64,000 nucleotides of DNA from Paracoccus mutanolyticus. Its GTDB lineage: Bacteria; Pseudomonadota; Alphaproteobacteria; Rhodobacterales; Rhodobacteraceae. The stretch is from positions 1,632,501 through 1,696,500 of the forward strand of contig NZ_CP030239.1 of NCBI RefSeq assembly GCF_003285265.1, read 5' to 3'. Below are positions 43,680-53,622 of the stretch, in pieces. The notes beneath the pieces were generated by a model. That model saw only the letters and a program-made list of their open reading frames with translations. It did not search any database and was not told the origin of the DNA. Positions within the stretch are counted from its first letter, which is position 1. The number at the start of each line of letters is the position of its first letter. The translations under genes and the position numbers were made by a program.

Positions 43680-43682
43680 GCC

Positions 43683-44378
43683 ATGCGGATATTCGTTCAT
43701 CAACATGACAACGGGCGGGCTGGTGCCGCCCGCCGCTTCGCCGTCCTTCTTCTTTCCGGCCTGAGTTTCGCCGTCGCCCCGACTGCCGGCTTGCTGGCGC
43801 AGCCCGTGCAGCCTGTCGAGCAGCAGAACAGCGATCCTTTCGCCGCCCATGTCGCGGAAGCCTCGCGGCGCTTCGGCATTACGCCCGCCTGGATCCGCGC
43901 CGTGCGCCATGTCGAAAGCCGGGGTAATCCGCGCGCGGTGTCGCCCAAGGGCGCCATGGGCCTGATGCAGATCATGCCGGAGACATGGGCGGCGCTGCGC
44001 GCCCGCCATGCACTCGGCAGCGATCCGTTCGATCCGCGCGACAACATTTTTGCGGGCGCCGCCTATCTGCGCGAGATGCACGACCGCTACGGCACCATCT
44101 CCGGCATGCTGGCGGCCTACAATGCCGGGCCGGGCCGCTACGACGAATATCTGGTCTCAGGCCGGGCCCTACCGGCCGAGACCCGCGCCTATGTCGCCAC
44201 GCTCGCGCCGCTGCTGGGCGGCGACCCGCTTCCTGGCAGCCCTCCTGCCGCCGCGCCGCCGCTGGATTGGCGCGAGGCTCCGCTCTTCGCGGGCAGCATG
44301 GCCGGCGGCCCGGATGCGGAACGGTTGCAGCCCGGCGAATCCTTTGGGGTCCGATGCAGAACCAGCGCAGACCGATAG
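43683..44378 (+). CDS. Lytic transglycosylase (VirB1/TrbN type)
   Basis: A periplasmic murein lyase of the type IV secretion apparatus. It has an N-terminal signal (FAVLLLSGLSFAVAPTAGLL), then ITPAWIRAVRHVESRGNPRA with catalytic glutamate near residue 78, SPKGAMGLMQIMPETWAALR and GMLAAYNAGPGRYDEYL, the SLT motifs. The last few residues differ from the family; a frame change near 44340 would extend it through SNGLFVRRSDAGPAQ to a stop at 44496. Confidence 0.85.
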   Translation: MRIFVHQHDNGRAGAARRFAVLLLSGLSFAVAPTAGLLAQPVQPVEQQNSDPFAAHVAEASRRFGITPAWIRAVRHVESRGNPRAVSPKGAMGLMQIMPETWAALRARHALGSDPFDPRDNIFAGAAYLREMHDRYGTISGMLAAYNAGPGRYDEYLVSGRALPAETRAYVATLAPLLGGDPLPGSPPAAAPPLDWREAPLFAGSMAGGPDAERLQPGESFGVRCRTSADR

Positions 44379-44544
44379 CGCCGCACTGCCCATGCAACGC
44401 AGTTCACTGAACCATCCGACGACGTTTCTGCCACCCGCCCGTCGCAATCCAACGGACTGTTCGTCCGCCGATCCGACGCGGGACCAGCGCAATGAAAAAT
44501 CATTCCATTCATTACGTCATCCCCCTCAGCGGAGGGCTCAACCC

Positions 44545-45123
44545 ATGAAGATCGCCTATGCGGACCCGCCCTATATCGGCTGCGCACATCTCTACCGCGA
44601 CCGGTCCGATTACGCCGGCGAGGTTGATCATGCGGCACTGATCGCGCGGCTCGAACGGGATTACGACGGCTGGATCCTGCATGCCGCCGCGACGCCGCGC
44701 TCGTTCGCCGTTCTCGCACCGCTGGTCGAGCCGACGGGCGCCCGGTGGATGGCCTGGGTGAAGGGTTTCGCCGCCTTCAAGCGCAACGTGCCGGTCGCTT
44801 ATGCCTGGGAGCCGGTGATCGTCAAAGCCGCGCGCAAGCCTGCGGTCAGCAAGCGGCTGGTCCTGCGCGACTGGCTCCAGGAGAGCATTACCCTGCGCCG
44901 CGGGCTGACCGGCGCCAAGCCGGAAGCCGTCTGCCATTGGGCCTTCGAGATGGTCGCTGCGCGGCCCGAGGATACGCTCGATGACCTGTTTCCCGGCACC
45001 GGCGCCGTCACCGCCGCATGGCATTCCTGGCAACGGAAATTCACCCTGCCGGACGATCCTCTGCCCGATTTTCCTCAGCCCGACAGCGCCCGTCGGGGAC
45101 GATCCCGCCGAGGAGGCTCGTGA
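44545..45123 (+). CDS. DPPY methyltransferase-like ICE protein
   Basis: A 192-aa protein starting MKIAYADPPYIGCAHLYRDR, with a DPPY motif at residues 7-10 as in MT-A70/N6-adenine methylases, then HAALIARLERDYDGWILHAA and MAWVKGFAAFKRNVPVAYAW. No clear glycine-rich SAM motif is present, although DDLFPGTGAVTAAWHSW near the end could stand in for it. It is a regular member of this type of ICE module. GGAGGG precedes the start. Confidence 0.7.
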   Translation: MKIAYADPPYIGCAHLYRDRSDYAGEVDHAALIARLERDYDGWILHAAATPRSFAVLAPLVEPTGARWMAWVKGFAAFKRNVPVAYAWEPVIVKAARKPAVSKRLVLRDWLQESITLRRGLTGAKPEAVCHWAFEMVAARPEDTLDDLFPGTGAVTAAWHSWQRKFTLPDDPLPDFPQPDSARRGRSRRGGS

Positions 45124-45369
45124 TGAGCGTATCGTAATTATCCTGGCGACAACCGCGCTGTAGCGTACGAACAGCGCAGGAACGGGCGGCGCGGCGGAGT
45201 CGACGGCGATCGGTGGGAAGCGCGACGAGCGACGGCTTCTATCTGTCGCGCGACTATGAGCCGCGCCCGCAGCAGGGCGCCGCAGCATCGCCCGCAGCAG
45301 GGCGAAGTCGATCTGATCGGCATTGCGATAGCGCACGCAGCGTTTGCCGCATCGAGCCCGCGCCGCTCG

Positions 45370-45510
45370 CGGAACCGGTCACGGTCAGGGGGCCGAAAAG
45401 CTGGCGGCCTTCGGGCACCTGGATGATGCCCATTTCCACGACCTCGGCCGGGCCCAGCCCGGTGATGTCGTGCCCCTCGAAGGTGATGCCTGGCGGCAGG
45501 CGGCGTAATG
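45370..45510 (-). pseudogene. livF: LivF (branched-chain amino acid ABC ATPase) fragment
   Basis: The minus strand reads GITFEGHDITGLGPAEVVEM then GIIQVPEGRQLFGPLTV, matching the segment before the signature motif of LivF. It is foreign to the conjugation module. 45124-45370 has no supported gene. Confidence 0.55.
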
Positions 45511-45519
45511 CCCGCAGCT

Positions 45520-45625
45520 TTCGAGCGGTCCCGCAAGGTCTGCGCCAACGCCTCGGAAATCTCGATCCCTTCGGCCATTTGACGGGCATGTTCCGCATAG
45601 GCGCGTTCACCCGGCAGCCGCACCG
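45520..45625 (-). pseudogene. Malate/lactate dehydrogenase (Ldh family) C-terminal fragment
   Basis: The minus strand reads LPGERAYAEHARQMAEGIEI then SEALAQTLRDRSKAAGI, typical of the C-terminus of Ldh-family oxidoreductases. It joins directly to the livF piece. Confidence 0.4.
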
Positions 45626-45810
45626 GCTGCGATCCGCTGGGCCGCGACGCATGGCAGCGCGCGCACCGGCCGGTCGTCGCCCAACGACACTCACGTCGCG
45701 AGGATGCGATGATCCTCGTGCGAAATCGCAGGCGCTCCCGAGGACCGGCGCGGGGCGTCGGCGTGGCGGCGAGGGCCAGCCTCGCCTTCAGAAAACATGC
45801 AAGATAAAAG

Positions 45811-45943
45811 CCCGCGATGTGCGGGTCGGGCGGTCGGGGGTGTTTGCCGGGTTTTCGGGGCATTTCCGCACATCGCGGTGCCAAACCGCACCTCGCAGTT
45901 TTCCGGAATATGCAGGGTCTTGAACGAATCCCGCACCTCGCAG
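45811..45943 (+). other. oriT: Candidate origin of transfer (inverted and direct repeats)
   Basis: Just before the relaxase gene, CGCGATGTGCGG (45813-45824) is repeated as the exact reverse complement at 45866-45877, followed by two direct copies of CCGCACCTCGCAG (45886-45898, 45931-45943). Repeats of one core next to a relaxase are what an oriT looks like; the nick site is not identifiable. Confidence 0.4.
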
Positions 45944-45954
45944 GAGATAGGCCC

Positions 45955-47670
45955 ATGAGCAACGAGGAGGCTTTCCGCATCCGCCCGGGGCGAATCCGCT
46001 CCAGCCGCAGCCAGCGCGCCCGGCCGTTGGGCCCAGGCGCTGGTCGCGCACAGGGCGGGCGGGCGCGTCTCGCGCAACGGCATCGTCGTGGCGCCGGGCG
46101 CATCGCTGCTTGGCCGGGGCCGAACTGCTGCCGTCCGCGCCAACAGGCTGATCACCCGGCGCACGCGGCTCTGCACCGTCAAGGTCCGGGTGGTCCGCAG
46201 AACCGGGCAGGCCGCGGCACTGCCGCGGCATCTGGGCTATCTCGGCCGCGACGGCCCCGCGAAAAAGCCCGCATGTTCGATCCACACAGCGACGATGCCG
46301 ACATCAAGGAGTTCGCTGAGCGCAGCAAGGACGACCGGCATCATTTCCGCTTCATCGTCTCGCCCGAGGATGCCGCCGACATGGCGGACCTGAAGCGGTT
46401 CACCCGGGAGTTGATGGTGCAGGCGGAAAGGGATCTCGGCACGGAGCTCGACTGGATCGCCGTCGATCACTGGAACACCGACAATCCCCATGTCCATGTC
46501 ATCCAGCGGGGGCGGGCCGATGACGGCAAGGATCTGGTCATCTCCCGCGACTATATCCGCGAAGGGTTTCGCGACCGGGCGCAGGACCTGATCACCCGGG
46601 AACTGGGGCCGCGCCATGACCATGAGATCCGCCGTAGCCTGATGCGGCAGGTCGAGGCGGAACGCTGGACCGCGCTGGACCGCCAGCTTCTCCGCGACGC
46701 CGGCAAGTCCGGCATCATCGACATGGCACCGGGCATCGACGGTCCGCGCGACGATTACCTGCCGCAGAAGGTCGGCCGGCTGCGGCATCTGGAACGCCTC
46801 GGCCTGGCCGATCAGGTCGGGCAGGGGCAATGGGCGATCCGGCCAGAGGCCGAGAGCGTGCTGCGCGACCTCGGCGAGCGCGGCGACATCATCAAGCGCA
46901 TCCATCGGGCGCTGTCGAGGCAGGGGATAGATCGCGGGGTTGCCGATTATGTCTTCGCCAGCGAGAAGGCCGATGGCCCGGTTCTCGGCCGGCTGGTCGA
47001 GCGCGGCCATGACGACGAGTTGAAGGGCAGCGCCTATGCGGTGATCGACGGCGTGGACGGGCGCACCCATCACATCCGGCTGCCGCATTTCGACGCCGCC
47101 GGCGACAGCGCGCTCGGGTCTATCATCGAGTTGCGGTCTTACGAGGATGCGCGTGGCGAGCGACGCGTCGCGCTGGCTGTTCGTTCTGACCTGGACATCC
47201 GCGCTCAGGTGACCGCCAGCGGGGCCACCTGGCTCGACCGGCAAGCGGTCTCTCGCGATCCCGTGCCGCTGTCGGAGGCCGGTTTCGGCATCGAGGTGCG
47301 GCAGGCGATGACGCGGCGCGCGGAACACCTGATCCAGGAGGGTTTGGCCGAGCGGCAGGGCAGCCGCGTGGTCTTCGCCCGCCGGCTGCTCGACCGACTG
47401 CGCGACCGCGAGGTCGGCGCACTGGCCGAAAAGCTCGTTGCCGAGACCGGCTTGCCCTTCGAGCGGGCACCGGTGGCGAACTGGAATGCTGTCACTTGCT
47501 GGCTTCGCCATGATCGCGCTGTTTCTGGCGCTGATCCGATGGACTGGGCAAGCTGGTCCCGTGGACGCCCTCGCTGGACCGGCATCTTGACCGGCACGTC
47601 TCCGGCGTCGCCCGCGCGGATGAGCGTCGTGGACTGGTGCTTGGGCCGAAAGCGCGGACTGGGATTGTGA
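45955..47670 (+). pseudogene. Relaxase/mobilisation protein (VirD2-like, DUF3363), frameshifted
   Basis: The start at 45955 (MSNEEAFRIRPGRIRSSRSQ) follows AGGAGATAG. A frame change leads to RTRLCTVKVRVVRRTGQAAA then LPRHLGYLGRDG; another returns to MFDPHSDDADIKEFAERSKD, HHFRFIVSPEDAADMADLKR and WIAVDHWNTDNPHVHVIQRG, with the HxH metal site, then the DUF3363 region (RLRHLERLGLADQVGQGQWA). The last 60 codons are also shifted, ending VDWCLGRKRGLGL. The protein should nick oriT and lead the strand into the recipient. As read, it is broken in at least three places. Confidence 0.8.
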
Positions 47671-47990
47671 TGGCGTTCGGGGACAGCCGCTTTCGGGATG
47701 CGATAGCGGCCGGGACGACGATGCACATGCCGACCTTTGTCGACTGCCGGGCGATCCCGGCGACCTGCGGTTTTGGTCCTGTTTCGCATCCGCCCGCGCG
47801 TTGCGAGGTGGCGGGGTTTCCCTCAACGTCACGCGGCTGGAGGGCATTCCAAGCTCGCCTAGCCAGGATCCCAGGATTTCCTCGTTGCTTCTTGAACTGG
47901 CGACCGCGCAAGGGCCGGAGGATGGCGGGACTGGAAGTCGCTGAGATGATCAGCAGCGAGCGGGCGGGTGGGATCGATCAGGGACATGGG
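47671..47990. other. Unassigned gap between relaxase and vapBC
   Basis: No supported gene. A 42-codon minus frame (47860-47988, MSLIDPTRPLAADHLSDFQS) follows vapC closely but has no family. Confidence 0.3.
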
Positions 47991-48356
47991 TCATCCTTTC
48001 GGGAGAAGGTCGAGGCGTTTTGCCGCCGCGCTCAGCCGCCGGTCGCGGGTCCAGAGCGTGGTGCCGGGGACGAGCAGGGTGGCGGCGATCAGATGCGCAT
48101 CGACATAGCCGATGCCGAGGCTGAACAGATGACGCGCTTCGATCAGCGCCATGACCTCGGCATGGCTGGCCGATGGGGCTTGCGGCAAGCCCTGCATCGC
48201 GGCGATGACGGTCTCCCGGTCCTTGAGACTGCCGAGCGCCAGCTCGCCGATGACGAAGGGATGCGCCAGCACCAGCCCGGCATTCAGCAGATCGGCCAGT
48301 TCCGCATCGGCCGCGCGCAGGTGGTCGATCCAGATCGAGGTATCGACGAGGATCAC
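47991..48356 (-). CDS. vapC: VapC-type PIN toxin ribonuclease
   Basis: A PIN-domain RNase of about 121 aa. All four acidic positions are visible: ILVDTSIWIDHL, HPFVIGELALGSL, GYVDAHLIAA and LWTRDRRL. I chose the GTG at 48356, where the family N-terminus begins; the frame is open 17 codons further. Its start overlaps the natural stop of vapB. It is probably an ICE maintenance system. Confidence 0.8.
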   Translation of the reverse strand: MILVDTSIWIDHLRAADAELADLLNAGLVLAHPFVIGELALGSLKDRETVIAAMQGLPQAPSASHAEVMALIEARHLFSLGIGYVDAHLIAATLLVPGTTLWTRDRRLSAAAKRLDLLPKG

Positions 48357-48546
48357 GGCGCCGGCTGCCGGCGCGGGGCCACCGTGCCCGTTTATCGCTG
48401 CCACCAAGCAGGGCGAGCCGTCGGGCGCTCTCGCGCTCGATCAGAGCCTTCAGCCCCTCGCGCACCAAGACGGCCTTCTCGCCGATGCCGGTGAGGTCAT
48501 GGGCTTGCCGGAGCAACTCGTCGTCAAGATTGAGGGTCGTGCGCAT
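48353..48546 (-). pseudogene. vapB: VapB-type antitoxin, C-terminal frameshift
   Basis: MRTTLNLDDELLRQAHDLTG then IGEKAVLVREGLKALIERES and ARRLALLGGS is a complete ribbon-helix-helix antitoxin body. After that the frame runs on into vapC. The expected stop, TGA at 48353-48355 overlapping the vapC GTG, lies in another frame, so one base seems lost or gained near 48390. The DNA- and toxin-binding part is intact. Confidence 0.7.
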
Positions 48547-48751
48547 GATGATGCCTCCGAAAGCGATGCATCGAATATAGCATCATCAGGTGCCGATTGC
48601 GATGCATCGCAGGAAGCCTGCGCGCCGCAGCCCGCCGGTATTTTTATGCTGCTCTGCGACGGGCTGCGATCAGCGCGAAGATCGCGGTTGCAACCCGCGA
48701 CGGGCGCGTTCTCCTCAATGTGTCGGGATAGCAGCAGGGAAACCAGATTTC

Positions 48752-50755
48752 ATGTCCGGCACGAAGATCCTCTGGGGCCAGATCCTCATCGTCTTCCTGA
48801 TCGTGCTGATCTCGGTCTGGACGGGCACGCAATGGACGGCCTGGCGGCTCGGCTTCCAGCCCCAGCTCGGTCCGCCCTGGTTCGATCTCTGGGGCATCCC
48901 AGTCTATTACCCGCCGGCGCTGTTCTGGTGGTGGTATTTTTACGACGCCTATGCCCCCCGCATCTTTGTCGAGGGCGGCATCATCGCGGCCTCGGGCGGT
49001 TTCCTCGCCATCGCCGTCGCCATCTTCATGTCGGTCTGCGCGCGCGCGAGGCCGAATATGTCGAGACCTACGGCTCGGCCGATGGGCGGGGCCGAGGAGG
49101 TCCGCAGGCAGGGCTGCTCGGCCCCGACGGTGTCGTGCTCGGCCGATACGATCAGGACTATCTGCGCCACGATGGCCCGGAGCATGTGCTCTGCTTCGCC
49201 CCCACCCGCTCCGGCAAGGGCGTCGGGCTGGTGGTGCCGACCCTGCTGACCTGGCCGGGCTCGGCCATCGTACACGACATCAAGGGCGAGAACTGGCAGC
49301 TCACGCCGGGTTCGCGCTAAGCATGGCCGCGTCCTGTTGTTCGATCCGACCAATGTCAGATCGCCGCCTACAATCCGCTGCTGGAAGTCCGGCACGGCGA
49401 ATGGGAAGTGCGCGACGTCCAGAATATCGCCGATATCCTCGTCGATCCCGAAGGCTCGCTGGAAAAGCGCAACCATTGGGAAAAGACCAGCCACGCCCTG
49501 CTGGTCGGCGTCATCCTGCATGTGCTCTATGCCGAGGAGGACAAGACCCTGGCGCGGGTCGCCGCCTTCCTCTCGGACCCGCGGCGCTCGATCGAGGCGA
49601 CGCTGGCAGTGATGATGAAGACCCCGCATCTGGGCGAGGCCGGACCGCATCCGGTCATCGCCAGCGCCGCGCGGGAACTGCTGAACAAATCCGAGAACGA
49701 ACGATCCGGCGTGCTGAGCACGGCCATGTCCTTCCTCGGCCTCTATCGCGACCCGGTCGTCGCCCAGGTGACCAGCCGCTGCGACTGGCGCATCGCCGAT
49801 CTGATCGCGGGCGAGACGCCCTCGACGCTCTATCTGGTGGTGCCGCCTTCGGACATCTCGCGCACCAAGCCGCTGATCCGGCTGGTGCTGAACCAGATCG
49901 GCCGCTTTGTGGCCCGCTGAGCGGCTCAAGACCCCTGCCCTGTTCCTGCTCGACGAGTTCGCGGCGCTTTGGCGTCTGGAGGCAGTGGAGCGCGCCATGG
50001 GGCTGATGGCCGGCTATGGCATCCAGCTCTGGCCGATCCTGCAGGATATGAGCCAGCTGAAGGACCTATGGGCCGAACAACTCGATCCTCGACAACTGCC
50101 ATGTCCGGGTCAGCTTCGCCACCAACGACGAGAGGACGGCCAAACGGGTCTCCGATGCCCTCGGCACCGCCACCGAGATGAAGGCGATGAAGAACTATGC
50201 CGGGCACCGCCTGGCGCCCTGGCTCGGCCATATCATGGTCTCGCGCTCCGAGACCGCTCGGCCGCTGCTGACGCCGGGCGAGGTGATGCAGCTGCCGCCC
50301 GGCGACGAGATCGTCATGGTCGCCGGTACGCCGCCGATCCGGGCGAGGAAGATGCGCTACTATGCCGATCCGCGTTTCCGGGAGCGGGTGCTGTCTCCAC
50401 CCGATCCCCGGAAGGTCGTGCCATCGGAGCGGCCGGACGACTGGACCGGGCTGCAGCCGCCAAAGCCGGATGATGTGGGGCAGGGGGCTGATGCTGCCGC
50501 CGCGCCGATGCCGCGCTTGCCCACGCCGACACCAACTCGTCCGGGGATTTGGACAATGCCGGCCTGCGCCGCGAGCCGGGGCTGGAGCCCTATCAGGATA
50601 TCGTGCCGCAGCCGGTGACGCTTCCAGACAACGAGTTCGATCCCGATTTTGATGCCTCGGAGCGGCAGGCGGTCCGCAATCGGGGTCTGGTGCGCGACAT
50701 GCGCCGGGTCGCGCGCCAGATCTCCATGGACCAGAACGATGGGTTGGAACTTTGA
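48752..50755 (+). pseudogene. traG: TraG/VirD4 coupling protein, several frameshifts
   Basis: Can be followed from MSGTKILWGQILIVFLIVLI (first membrane helix) to VRDMRRVARQISMDQNDGLE. Walker A APTRSGKGVGLVVPTLL lies near 49200-49250; LLDEFAALWRLEAVERAMGL carries Walker B. Other pieces are IADILVDPEGSLEKRNHWEK, NQIGRF, and SFATNDERTAKRVSDALGTA. Frame changes occur near 49050, 49320, 49915, 50090 and 50540. Family length about 660 aa. It would couple the relaxosome to the secretion channel at the inner membrane. The density of single-base breaks in an otherwise perfect gene makes consensus error likely. Confidence 0.8.
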
Positions 50756-50758
50756 GCC

Positions 50759-51178
50759 ATGCCGGAACATGCCGACAAGAAGAGACGCCTTTCGGTCTAT
50801 CTCGACCCGGAACTGATGCTGCTGTTGGCCGATTACGCCGACCGGCGCGGGAAATCCCGCTCGCTCGTCGCCGAGGCGGCTATCGCCTCCTTCCTCACCC
50901 CCGATGCCGACGAACGGCAGGAGGCGGCCATGACCCGGAGGCTCGATCGCATCGACCGCAGCATCCAGCGGCTCGAACGCGATATCGGTATCGCCAACGA
51001 GGCTTTCGCGATCTTCATGCGGTCCTGGCTGACCGCCACCCCGCCGCTGCCCGATGCGGCGCAGGCCGCCGCGCAGGCGCAGGGTGGGCAACGCTACGAC
51101 CGCTTCCTCGAAGCCCTTGGCCACCGCCTCGCCAGTGGGCCGAGGCTGCGGCAGGAGGTGCCGGAGGAGCGCGAGTAG
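50759..51178 (+). CDS. CopG-family ribbon-helix-helix regulator
   Basis: A 139-aa protein beginning MPEHADKKRRLSVYLDPELM then LLADYADRRGKSRSLVAEAA, an RHH DNA-binding fold, followed by a coiled-coil-like MTRRLDRIDRSIQRLERDIG. It directly follows traG (3 bp gap), as in related ICEs, where it precedes trbB. Here the next gene is DUF2274 on the other strand. Confidence 0.85.
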   Translation: MPEHADKKRRLSVYLDPELMLLLADYADRRGKSRSLVAEAAIASFLTPDADERQEAAMTRRLDRIDRSIQRLERDIGIANEAFAIFMRSWLTATPPLPDAAQAAAQAQGGQRYDRFLEALGHRLASGPRLRQEVPEERE

Positions 51179-51211
51179 GTAAGGCACGTTGGTTCCCCAC
51201 CTACCCTGTGT

Positions 51212-51463
51212 TCAGCCGTCTGCCTGCCCCCGGACAATGACGCTCCGCCTTGCTTTCGCGAACCCGCGATCCGAGGCCAGAAACCGCTCCAGCATCGGCA
51301 CCACGAGCTTCTGCGGCGGGACTGCTGCGCCCTGCCCGCCGGGTCCGATGCGGGCGAGGAGTTCGCCGTAAAGGGTCAAATCCCTGTGCAGGCCGGCGGG
51401 CAATTCGACGGTCAGTTTGACCGGCACATCGTCGGCGATCGGCCCCAGCTTCAGCTTGGTCAT
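51212..51463 (-). CDS. DUF2274 protein
   Basis: An 83-aa protein, MTKLKLGPIADDVPVKLTVE then LPAGLHRDLTLYGELLAR and RFLASDRGFAKARR. This is DUF2274, the last gene of trb operons on these ICEs, likely an RHH-like accessory. CCGGAGGATG gives a strong ribosome site and the start lies 4 bp after the trbI stop. Confidence 0.82.
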   Translation of the reverse strand: MTKLKLGPIADDVPVKLTVELPAGLHRDLTLYGELLARIGPGGQGAAVPPQKLVVPMLERFLASDRGFAKARRSVIVRGQADG

Positions 51464-51467
51464 GGTG

Positions 51468-52621
51468 TCATCCTCCGGCATTCTCAAACACAAGGTCTCG
51501 CGAGACCAGAATCCTGACCGGGAATCCCGGCCGGACGGTCAGCGTGGGTGCGACCTGCAGCTGGCGCTGGACGATCTGCTGACCGGCCTGGTCGATGGTG
51601 TCCTGGGCGCCGTCGCGGACGGCGCGGACGAGCCGGTCCTCCTCGTCGCCGGCAGCCAGTTCGGTGCCGACCGCCAGCAGCGTCGAGAGCCCGGCGGCCT
51701 TCATCAGATCTCCCCAATGGTAATCGACGCCGTCCTCGAGCCCGGCGTAACCGGCGGCATCGGCGCCCGGCAGGCGCTCCAGCACCAGCGAGCGGCCGTC
51801 GGGAAAGATCAGCCGGTTCCAGACAAGGAGAACGCGGCGCTGGCCGAATGCGACATCCGCATCGTATTCGCCGATGATGCGGGTGCCCTGCGGGATCAGC
51901 AGGATCGAGCCGGTCGGACTGTCATAGACGGGCTGCGTGACCTGGGCGATGATCTGGCCGGGCAGGTCCGAGCGGATGCCGGTGACCAGCGCCGCCGGGA
52001 TCACCGAGCCGGCCTGCAGGATCCAGGGCGAGGCCGGGGCTCGATGCGGTCCGGGGCCGCCGTGACGCGATCGGCGGCGGCGCCCAGGAACGCCGCCTGG
52101 CGGTCCTGGGCGCTGTCGCGCCGGGCTGGCCTATGGCGCCAAGCCCGTCAGCGGCCTGCCCGGCCTCCGGCGGCCGCCGTACCCGCCTCCCGCGATCCGC
52201 CCTGAAAGAACACGCCGCTGAGCCGCGCGGCCTCCTCTTCCGCCAGCCGCTGCTGCTCCGCCGCATCCATCGCCGGTGCGGTGTCGGCGGGCGTGGCGGG
52301 CGCGGGCACCGGCTCGCCGCGATTGCGCGCATCGAGGATCGGCTTGCCGAGATCGCCGGGCAGCGCCGGGCCGAGGGCGGGGCCGGTATAGTCGCGCGGC
52401 AGATTCGCCAGCCCGTCGGCGGTGGCGCGGTTTTCGGTGGAGAACAGCTCCTCGCCGGTTCGTTCCACGTCCCTGCCCTGCAGCGCATAGATCAACGCCG
52501 CACCGATGCCGAGCGCGGCAATCGCGGCCATGCCCGCAAGCGCCTTGCGCGACAGCCGGGTCACGCGGGGTGGGTTCGCCCGCAGGCGCATCGGCGCGGC
52601 AGTGCTTTCCTTATCGGTCAT
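51468..52621 (-). pseudogene. trbI: TrbI/VirB10 channel protein, frameshifted in the middle
   Basis: The N-terminal half (52621-52148) holds MTDKESTAAPMRLRANPPRV, the membrane helix ALAGMAAIAALGIGAALIYA and a proline-rich linker. The C-terminal half (52004-51468) has MIPAALVTGIRSDLPGQIIA, LLIPQGTRIIGEYDADVAFG and YHWGDLMKAAGLSTLLAVGT, the TrbI/VirB10 beta-barrel domain. One or more base changes between about 52150 and 52010 separate them. TrbI spans both membranes. Its start overlaps the trbG stop as ATGA. Confidence 0.82.
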
Positions 52622-53622
52622 GAACACGATCCCTGCCGGACCGCGAGCGATTGGGCGTACCGCACCGTGGCTGCACCATGCGGATGGATCCGCACCACCT
52701 GCTGGCGTTTTTCCGATCCGAGCCGCAAGTCGGTCCATGCTTCCTGAGAGCGGTGAGGATCATGACGTTTCCTGGAAGCGGCTGATGACGATTTCCAGCG
52801 AGTGCGGGCCGTGCGAAGCGGCCTGAGGATCTGCTGGGCGATGCCGGGCTGATGAAAGAGCTGAAGGTCCGGCTGATGGAACGGATGCTGGGGGCCGAAC
52901 TGACCGCCCATCTGGGCTATGAGGCCGGTGCGGTGCCGCCAGCCGAACAGAGCAACCGCCGGCAGGGGCCGCGCGACGCTGTGCGGCCGCAGACGAGGTT
53001 TCCGGATAGTGCCATGACACCGCCGGCATCCAGGTTTCTTCGTCGGCGCGCAGTTCCAGCATGTAGCGTCGCCGGTCGGTGGCGATGACCAGATTGGTGC
53101 TGATCTCGGGTCGGGTCGGCTTGACCAGCACATGCACACGGCGGCGGCTGCCGCTGCCGCTCTCGGTGTCGCCGATGATCCAGCGGGCGGTGTCGCCGGC
53201 GGCGATCGGGCCCGTGCTGGTCAGCTGCTCGCCCGGTTCCAGCGCGATATCGGTGATCTGGCCCGGCGCGGCATAGACCTGATAGAGCGCGCCTTCCGAC
53301 CAGGGATAGACCTGGATGGCATTGTAGTAACCCTCGCGGCGCGGCTCGATCCGGGCGGCAAGATTGGCATTAGTCACACGACCGCCGGATTCTCCGCCGC
53401 GGCCGCCGCGCGCCGCGGTCCAGTCCGGCGGCACATGCAGCGATTCTGGTGCCGTTTTGGAACGCACCGGGCTGTCCGAACGCCCGACGAACTGATTATC
53501 AGCCGCGAGGGATTCTGGAAGCGCATCCTGCTGACACGCGGAGAGCAGGGCCTGACAGAAACTAAGGACGGAAGCTTCTCGCCCGAGGTGCCGATCATTC
53601 CTTCGGTGAGAACAGCGGTCAT
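52618..53622 (-). pseudogene. trbG: TrbG/VirB9 protein, interrupted
   Basis: The start at 53622 overlaps the trbF stop. A lipobox-like LLSAC, then NLAARIEPRREGYYNAIQVY, LYQVYAAPGQITDIALEPGE, IIGDTESGSGSRRRVHVLVK and NLVIATDRRRYMLELRADEE are TrbG. Near 52985 the gene is cut by an IS256-type fragment and unrelated DNA, and only the last codons (EKRQQVVRIHPHGAA) return before the stop at 52618. Frame changes also occur near 53570. Confidence 0.75.
52826..52975 (+). mobile_element. IS256-family transposase fragment inside trbG
   Basis: The plus strand reads DLLGDAGLMKELKVRLMERM then LGAELTAHLGYEAGAVPP, the N-terminal region of IS256-family transposases. No terminal repeats or remaining catalytic parts are present. 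Confidence 0.6.
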
